The notes beneath the pieces were generated by a model. It saw only the letters and a program-made list of their open reading frames with translations, was not told the origin of the DNA and made no database searches. Positions 56,697 through 64,000 of a stretch of 64,000 nucleotides of DNA are shown piece after piece; position 1 is the first letter of the stretch, and the number at the start of each line of letters is the position of its first letter. This DNA comes from Sepiola atlantica (Eukaryota; Mollusca; Cephalopoda; Sepiida; Sepiolidae). The stretch is taken from contig OY744544.1 in assembly GCA_963556195.1 (NCBI GenBank), forward strand, positions 47,162,484 to 47,226,483, read 5' to 3'. A program made the translations under genes and the position numbers.

Positions 56697-57260
56697 TCCT
56701 GAATTGTTTTTACTTAAAACTAAAGCAAACATGAAAAGTTAATCAAACATAAAAGATTACAAATTCAGTCAAGTAACACAAAATCAATAATTCAAAGTAA
56801 TTCATTAATAGAACATTTATTGCAATAAATTAAAAATGTGTGGGTTTTTTTTTTTCGAAACAAACAGTTTATTTACAATGTAAAACATTGCAATGAATTA
56901 AAACAGTCATGTTTTTTGGACGGAGGGTCTCCAAACGGACAATTTTTTAAGGAAATTAAAATTTGTAAAAACGAACAGTTTCTTTGAATATGTTTTTTTT
57001 TTCAAAACGAACAGTTTATTTACAATATATTATTATTTGAACATCTCGCTTATTTTGTTGGTTCTTCGCACACATTTTCGATTAGATTTATTAATTAGTC
57101 TTAAATTGTATTTTTTATACTGAAATAAAATTCCAATTTATGTTTTAAAAACGTAAAAATCGAATATTAATGCAATGCCTTAATCGTTGGCGGTCATGTA
57201 ATTTTCTCTTGTTTTCTTTCGCGCTTAACATCTATAAGAAAGGAAATAGGTTTGAAAAAA

Positions 57261-57387
57261 GGAACAAGTTAACAATGATTTCCAAGTGAATGAATAATTC
57301 TTAGGAGGTTAGCCGTGTTTTTGACAGGGGGATTAAAGTCACAATAACAGGAACAAGTTAACAATGATTTCCAAGTGAATGAATAAT
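57261..57387. repeat. 38-bp direct repeat, 89 bp apart
   Basis: GGAACAAGTTAACAATGATT plus TCCAAGTGAATGAATAAT at 57261 and 57350. 57388-57674 is otherwise unassigned apart from a CATTGATAGT/ACTATCAATG inverted repeat at about 57473-57505. Confidence 0.95.
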
Positions 57388-57674
57388 TTTTCGGCAGCAG
57401 TCTGCTCGCTCTGATGGCTTGCTGAAAACGGACAGACGCATGCGTCTCAGCGCCTTTGGTATTTCCGGTTCTCATTGATAGTTGTTCTTACTAAGCACTA
57501 TCAATGACGTTACAATTAAAACTCGACTCAGTTAAGTGGCCTGTGTTATAACGATCGTTTGTCCGTGTTTTAATTATTTTGGTGGGTTTTTATACGGTTG
57601 GGCTTTTGTCCGGTTACCGCTAAATCACCATCCCCCTAAACAATGACATTCTATTATTTTAAACATATTTCACA

Positions 57675-58440
57675 GGGCAGGCCGCCACTGTAGACGTAAG
57701 GGTCTACGGAGAATTATGGTGTAGGTTTTGGGTGTCATCCTAAGTTGGGAGCTGTGCAGCGAGATGTCTGTTTACATTAGTTTTAAACCTCTGCATGTCG
57801 TTACAGTCGGGGGGAAAGATAGCAGGAAGGGAGTTCCAGAGGCCAGCAGCACGAGGAAACAAGCAATTAAAGTAAAAGGCTCTTCGGCATCTGGGGACCT
57901 CCACAGTGAATGGATAGGATTTAGCAGATTGTCGAGTTGGTCTAGTGTATTTGCGTCGAGGGGCACTAGAGCAGCCAGTTCATTGGAGTACAATCCATTA
58001 AGTATTTGTACAACAAGCACAAGGATTCTAAGAGAGAGAGAGACTAGTGGATGATGCACCAGCCCAGATGTGGCAACAATACTCCATGCATGGGCGGATG
58101 GCGGCTTTGTAGAGATACAGGATAATGTCAGGTGTGAGGAGTTTACTAACACGGTAGAGGGAGCCCACCTTCTTTGCTGCAGCCTTGGCAATGTCTTCAA
58201 TGTATTTGTTCCAATTCATGTTACCTGTGAATGTTAGGCCGAGGAGTTTGAATTTCAGGTAGGGTGTTATTTGTATGACAATCGGTGGTTGAAGAGGTTT
58301 CTTGTAGTTATTGAAGAAGCGGAGATTTGTCTTTGCGGCATTGAAAGTTACCAACCATTGATGACCCAATCCACTACAGCCTGGAGTTCATTTTCTAAGG
58401 ATTCAGCCCTTGCCTCGGATATGATCGCGTCCGTTTTGTC
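57675..58440 (-). pseudogene. LINE (CR1/L2/jockey-like) RT C-terminal end, minus copy
   Basis: Minus strand: EARAESLENELQAVVDW, a frameshift, WLVTFNAAKTNLRFF, LKFKLLGLTFTGNMNWNKYI, AKAAAKKVGSLYRVSKLLTP, LYKAAIRPCMEYCCHIWAGA, another frameshift, ELAALVPLDANTLDQLDN, then a 3' UTR with CTGCACAGCTCCCAA. The order fits the thumb and C-terminal region of an APE-type LINE RT. It joins directly to the gypsy integrase at 58441. A sister copy in the opposite orientation is at 62.4-63.0 kb. Confidence 0.8.
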
Positions 58441-61400
58441 CACATGATCTCCCACACCATATGGTCCGTCTATCTTCTCGTCAAGTGGCTGCACAATGTC
58501 GATTCCTTTTATCCGAGTCCGGTACGTGTAGATGGCATTCCCGGGTGCAGTTACCGGGGACACGCCATCCTTCGGCGTAACATTGTACCAGTATGTTTCT
58601 TCCCCAACAGAGCACTTATTCCTGGCAGCAATCCTTTTCATAGTGCGGTGGCTTCTTTCTGCGATTCCATTGCCTGGTGGTACGTAAGCGCATCGCAACC
58701 GCAATTGAACTCACCATTCACATAACAACTGTCTAACTTGCTGGCTGCAAACTGCTGGGTCGTTATCGGCCAAAATCTCATGCGGTGTTCCTCTTTCGTA
58801 AAAGACGGACAACAGTTATCGAATAACACTTGCTGAGTCTTGGGGTGCAATTAGTCGCCAACCCGCAAAATGGGTTGGTCCACAGTCGATGAGAGTAAGA
58901 AAGTGGTTGCCATTATAATGCATGATATCCATTCCCACCCTTTACTATGCGTCACTTGCTTCAAGTGGTCCTTTTCGCCACCGTGCTGGTGTTTGGTCAA
59001 TTGACTGACACATCTCACAGTGCTTGATGACTGGTTTCACCTCTGATTTGGCCACTGCTGGGTTTACGTGCCTCAGGAAATACAGAGTCCTCTTGATGCC
59101 TGGATGTCCGCTCTGTGTGTGGATGTTTTTTATCTGCTGCTGTCTCATCGCGCATGTTTGATGAACGGGCTCGGCACCACCTTTTATTGCATCGTACCAT
59201 TCGCGAGGCACTCGTGTCAACTGATCAGCAAGGTTGCAGTATGACGGAACTAATGTTACGCTGACTGCCAGGTCATACTCGCAGAATAGACTTTTTAAGG
59301 TGTCTAACCTTCGTCTTATTAACATCTCGCTTGCTGACTTGGTGCGTATTCTTGCTTTCCTAGTCAGCGTGTCGGACATCTAGGGATAGACGCAAAGGGA
59401 GTCAGTATGAAAGTGCAACCTCTTTGCCTGCCATTGTAGTGCTAGGTTAACGCTCTTCATCGCAACATCTAACTCAGCAAGGTTTATGTGCTGGGCGATG
59501 TTCGTAGACCGCAATCAACAGGCATCCTCCAACATGGCTCCATCCTTCTCCAACAGGACTCCCAATGCTAGTGAACTATCATCGACCAATACCTTAATTT
59601 CTTCTCCGTTGACACATCAGTCTCTTCGGGCTGGGTCCTCGTGCGTTGCTCTCTCAACATTTTCTGTAATCATTCGGGTGAGAAGGGCATCACTTGTTTG
59701 ATCGTCCCGCCCTTTGTTTACCGCATTCGTCCTGCGTGTTATTACACCCACTGCCACACGAAGCCAACCACACACTGGCAGGTGTCCCACGAGTTTTCCG
59801 CACAAGAAAAAAAATGGTCCTTCTTGTGAGAACTTCAGGGATGCCGAAAATCACATTTCTTCATCTCCATCGCAGGATGCCGTCCAACCCTCTGACACCC
59901 AGGTCCAATACGCGTGCTCCGTCTCCAAGCCGCTCTTGGTCGTTGCACGTTAAGCCAAACTCTGTCAAGTTCGCTCTGATGTGCGTCGCCGACTTGACAT
60001 TTTAATTGATGTAAATGTTGTCAAGGTCCGCCGATTTTGCCTTTTCGATGGTCTCCTCCTGAGATAAAACAGCACTAACGATGGTCTTCATTATCTGTGG
60101 CGCCACATTCAACCCAAAACATAGTCTGGTCATGCAGTATCTCTTGCCACAAAATACCATCGGCTGGAATGGCCATAAAGTTTTAGATAGGCCTTCCTCA
60201 GATCGAGCAATGATACATTCGATCCTTTCTGGCGCCACTCCCTTAACTTGCTTGCACATATATCAGCATCAGCCGTGTAAGCCTCTATATATTGATTGAG
60301 CGCACGGTAGTCCATGACTGGTCGCACCTTTGATTTGTTATGTTGTACCACTGCCATTAAAGTGATAATCCCTTTTGGAAGTCCAAGCTCTTGGTTGGGG
60401 TACGGGATCAACCAGCCATCTTTGATCCAGACGTCAAGCTCTTGTTCATATGCGACTCTAACGTTCGCGGCTACGTGGTATTCTGTGACGCCATTCCGTA
60501 AGTTGATTGGTACTTATTACCCGTCCATTTCCACGACGCAGTCCAGATTTTTTGGCGTTGATCAAACTCCACCTTGAAGTCTGGCCGATTAATACAAATT
60601 GCAGCACACACTGGTTCCTTAGGGAATTTCACAGTACCAGCTGGTGTAATGAGAACACCACCCGTACCTTGATAGCGTCATATCCGAGTAGTAGGTCGAA
60701 GCTCAGTATGTCTTTACGTGTCACGAGGACATCGATCTCAGCGGATACACCAGTCCGTGCAAATCTTTACAAATGCTACTCCACAGCACGCCATTTATTG
60801 TTGTTATTTTAATGTTCTTCTTCTTTCAGTTGCGGCATGACCTTGCGCACACTATGGTACGGTAGCAGTCTAGATCAAGAAGCGCTGAGAAAGGCGTTTG
60901 CTTTACATGCACTCTGATTATTGGTTGCACCTCGTTTACATCTTGTCCAGGCAGCAGAGTGGCGCTGACATTTTCCCCCGGACTCGTTTCCTAAACAGTT
61001 TGAGGCAATGTGTCCGATCTTGCCACACTGAAAGCACCGTCTTCTGTCCATGCAATTATTTGCAATGTGACCACTCCGCCTACAGCGAAAACAATTTACT
61101 CTGGTATGTGAGTCCATCTTCTGAGGATGTTTTAAGCACACTCTGGGCCGACTGCGCGGCCATTACGACAAGTTCCTCAAGTTCTGCTTCATCCCTGGTG
61201 ATAGCTCGGGCGCGCCTAAGTAACTGTTCCATTGGTGTCGTTTCTAAGTAATTGCCCTCAGTAATTGCTTCACTCGAACGGGGGTTCCGGCCACAAATGC
61301 GTACACAAAAGTCTGTTAAGGCAACTCTCTAAACAGAACGGTCAACTTTTTCAATGCAGCAAAGAATACATCAACTGTCTCGTCTGCTAATAGTTTCCGG

Positions 61401-61669
61401 GTAGTACAACGTTCGTATGCTGTGCAGGAGTCCATTACAAAAGCTTTGCAGATCGTAGTCTTCGTCTGCTTGACATTAGCCTTATCATTCTCACTTAGCT
61501 GCTGGTAAACGTCCAGAGCGCCTCCCGTTAGTCGAAGGGGGATGACCAATTCAACCTGATTGACCTAATACAAACGACAGGTTAGCTCCACTCTCTCAAC
61601 CCTATCCACCACAGACGTATATCCGTCAAACTCAGGAATAAGTTTTAGGTCGAACTTTGCGTCCGCCAT
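58441..61669 (-). pseudogene. decayed Ty3/gypsy gag-pol, minus strand, truncated in integrase
   Basis: Read from 61669: Gag start MADAKFDLKLIPEFDGYTSV (one stop after VELTCRLY), capsid-like VIPLRLTGGALDVYQQLSEN, two zinc knuckles CFRCRRSGHIANNC and CFQCGKIGHIASNC (both CX2CX4HX4C, 61090-61000). A protease-like FSALLDLDCYRTIV follows in a shifted frame. RT: KVRPVMDYRALNQY, SNVSLLDLRKAYL, RYCMTRLCFGLNVAPQIMK and, at the YVDD position, ADLDNIYI, so the catalytic pair is damaged. RNase H-connected VTLVPSYCNLADQLTRVPREW-like region; H2C2 zinc finger HTQSGH...CEMC; integrase core with LIDCGPTHFAGW, ILADNDPA and GNGIAERSHRT. At least eight frameshifts or stops. The C-terminal domain stops at GVGDHV, where LINE sequence begins. 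No 5' LTR was recognised above 61670. Confidence 0.88.
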
Positions 61670-61858
61670 TATGTCACAAATAAAAAGCACAGAATCGCCG
61701 AAATAGCTTGTAACGAAGAGTTAAAGAATGCTCTACTACGAAGTTCAAGCGGGACGCCGAATTATTCTTTCTGTTCTTTTTACCAACAGCAGTCCAACAC
61801 GCATGTGAACGATCAAACGGCAAGTAAAACCTCCAATTCCCTTTTCTTTTCCTCTTTC

Positions 61859-61863
<5 letters not shown>

Positions 61864-61909
<46 letters not shown>
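61864..61909. repeat. (CT)n microsatellite
   Basis: Pure CT run in the expected 5' leader/LTR area of the gypsy copy. 61910-62414 has nothing recognised. Confidence 0.97.
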
Positions 61910-61912
<3 letters not shown>

Positions 61913-62414
61913 CTCGACGTAGACACAACGTCAACCTTTCTCCACCAAGTCCCCGGAGAAAAGTGTCTACGCTTTTTATCACAACTAGAATCATCCCATG
62001 AAAACCAAGCCTTATTTGCATACGTAAACTCTCGTCACGTGAAAAAAGTTAAATGTTTCCATTTTGTAACTGGAACACTTTTCAATCCCTGATGGCCAAT
62101 ACATGGTTCAACCCTAACCCGTTTTCTCTGTGGACCTGCATGATGGTTGCTACACGGGTTTTTTTGCCTGCTTTAGCTTAGAGAAATTGTTTAAACTACG
62201 GGCATATCGCTGACCCACGTAGGACATTTGTAGTCCTGTCATATCGCAGAACAGTAAAAAGAAAAATACATTTTAAATACGTAACGAAACACAGAATGAC
62301 ACAGAATTTAAATAAAAGTAAAAATTATGATTTTGAAATAAGAGACAGAAACAAGTAGTAAAAACAAGATAAAAATAAAATGAAAACCTTAGTTTTTGCC
62401 ATGGCAAATAACAT

Positions 62415-63040
62415 CCAACCTGAGAGTCCAACATTCACAGATAACATGAATTGGAACAAATACATAGAAAGCATAGCCAAAGAAAGTAGGCTCCATCTAC
62501 CAAGCTAAAAAACTTCTTCAATCTGACAGTATCCCATATCTCTACAAAGCCACCATCCGCCCATGCATGCAGTATTGTTGCCACATCTGGGCTGGTGCAC
62601 CATCCACTGGTCTCTCCCTCTTAGACTAGGTCCAAAACAAGAGTATCTAATAGGTCGCTAACTATCCACCAAGCTCAAACCCCTGTCCCATCGCCGCAAT
62701 GTTGCAAGTACTTCAATGGAATGTGCTCCGATACACTTGCTGCTCTGATGCCCCTCGATGTAAATACACTCGACCAACCCGACAATCAGCTAAATCCACA
62801 ACATTCACTGTGGAGGTCCCCAGATGCCGGAGAGATTTCTACTCCAATAGCTTCTTTCCTCGAGCTGCCGGCTTTTGCAACTACCTCCCTGTTTCCCCAA
62901 CTGTACCGACATGCAGAAATTTAAAACTAATTTGAACAAGCATCTTGCTGCACAGCTCCCAATTTAGGATGACTTCCTAAACCATCACCCTAAGTCGCAT
63001 TAGTCCATTACGTCTAAAGTAGCAACTTGTCTTGTTTGGG
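62415..63040 (+). pseudogene. LINE (CR1/L2/jockey-like) RT C-terminal end, plus copy
   Basis: Plus strand: NMNWNKYIESIAK, YKATIRPCMQYCCHIWAGAP, then FTVEVPRCRRDFYSNSFFPR with AAGFCNYLP, and a 3' UTR with CTGCACAGCTCCCAATTTAG. It matches the minus copy at 57.7-58.4 kb, including the 3' UTR through TTACGTCTA. Several frameshifts. Confidence 0.78.
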
Positions 63041-63050
63041 GTGAACTAAG

Positions 63051-63054
<4 letters not shown>

Positions 63055-63105
<51 letters not shown>
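63055..63105. repeat. (TA)n microsatellite
   Basis: Pure TA run just 3' of the LINE end. 63106-63539 is unassigned. Confidence 0.97.
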
Positions 63106-63106
<1 letters not shown>

Positions 63107-63539
63107 CTTTAGTAATGATTTTTCACAAATACTTCTGTTGAAAGATGTTACTATAGGAAATAAATAACAAAAAGAAGTCACCCACAGATAGCTGCAACTC
63201 ATCGCTTTTACTTATCAAACTGGTTTGGTTTGGTTTTCATGAACACCGTGCAACAAAACAATTATTTAATAATTTAGAGTAGTGGATCAGTTTCACACAT
63301 CTTATTTCTTTGAATTTCTAGCGTTTTAGATCAGTTAATCAAAATAAAATGTTCTCTAGGAGATAAATGTTGTGCGTTTATTTCTTTTTCTTTTTGTTTG
63401 AGGGGTTTACTTTTTAAACAATTACGCACGGTTTTAGTCAGACTTATGGTTAGTGGTAAGAAAATTAGTGAACATCACTAAAACGTTAGAATGGCCCGGA
63501 AATGATGATCATTTTACGTTGAATTTATATACGAAACTG

Positions 63540-64000
63540 ACACAAGAGAGATACTACACTATCTCCCGCCTCAAATAAACTAAAAGAAAAAGTAATCCCT
63601 AGGTGGATAGTATCATGACAACAGAAAAAAAAACTACATTCCCTCCCCCCCCAAAAGGAGGAAGTAATGCCTGAAAGGATGGGATCATGACAACAGAACA
63701 GATACTACACTACTTCCACACCTCTTTAAAAAAACAGGAGGTTAAGCCTGAGGGATGGTATCATGACAATAGAACAGATACTCCACTACCTCCACACTCC
63801 TAAAAAAAGAGGAGGTAATGCCTGAGAAGATGGTATCATGACAACAGAACATATACTATACCACCTCAACACCACTCAAAAATTGAGGAGGTAATACCTG
63901 GGAGGTTGGTATAATGACAACAGAACAGATACTACACTACCTTAACACCTCTAAAAACGATGTAATGCCTAAGAGGATGGGATCATAAAAGCAGAACAGA
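63540..64000. repeat. 75-bp tandem repeat, at least 6 units, continues past the window
   Basis: ATCATGACAACAGAACAGAT-type motif starts at 63612, 63684, 63760, 63835, 63911 and 63982, with GAGGAGGTAATGCCTGAGA between. Confidence 0.95.

Overview
The window is animal DNA that is almost entirely repetitive. It is most likely from a lophotrochozoan, and a coleoid cephalopod (octopus-like mollusc) is my best guess. That guess is an inference from four things: a molluscan-type neuropeptide precursor, the amount of Penelope-like elements (PLEs) and SINEs, long (TA)n arrays, and large introns. There are no bacterial-type operons. Most long open frames are artefacts of tandem repeats.

Layout. 1-1070 is the 3' end of a Ty3/gypsy element with its LTR. 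1685-10104 is one satellite array of about 155 units (60 bp at the left edge, 53 bp for most of its length). 10.7-13.2 kb holds three tRNA-headed SINEs that each end in a type I hammerhead ribozyme motif and a (TA)n tail, followed by two PLE copies head to head, each ending in a hammerhead motif. 15.5-16.2 kb is the C-terminal end of a LINE with a restriction-like endonuclease. 20.5-22.3 kb is a second head-to-head PLE pair. 25.7-40.9 kb is the only convincing host gene: a small neuropeptide precursor (signal peptide, then NYYGKR, then a C-terminal peptide). A 13 kb intron separates its two coding exons and holds a 1.4 kb 30-bp minisatellite, SINEs, a LINE tail, a mariner remnant, MITEs and palindromes. 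42.3 kb is a second copy of a SINE whose head comes from U2 snRNA. 44.0-44.9 kb is a third inverted PLE pair. 47.3-49.4 kb is a decayed PLE with RT and GIY-YIG remnants. 49.4-54.9 kb is a mosaic of minisatellites and polypurine DNA. 57.7-63.0 kb is a decayed gypsy gag-pol (minus strand) flanked by two LINE tails in inverted orientation. 63.5 kb to the end is a 75-bp tandem repeat.

Main points. (1) Hammerhead motifs occur in two contexts, tRNA-type SINEs and PLE 3' ends. At least one SINE copy and both arms of the first PLE pair keep the whole conserved core. (2) A U2 snRNA-headed SINE and a tRNA-headed SINE share the same 3' tail, which suggests that two unrelated heads use one LINE partner. 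(3) The neuropeptide gene resembles molluscan NdWFamide-type precursors, and its exon 1 is phase-compatible with two different downstream exons. All calls are by eye; no search or fold was run.
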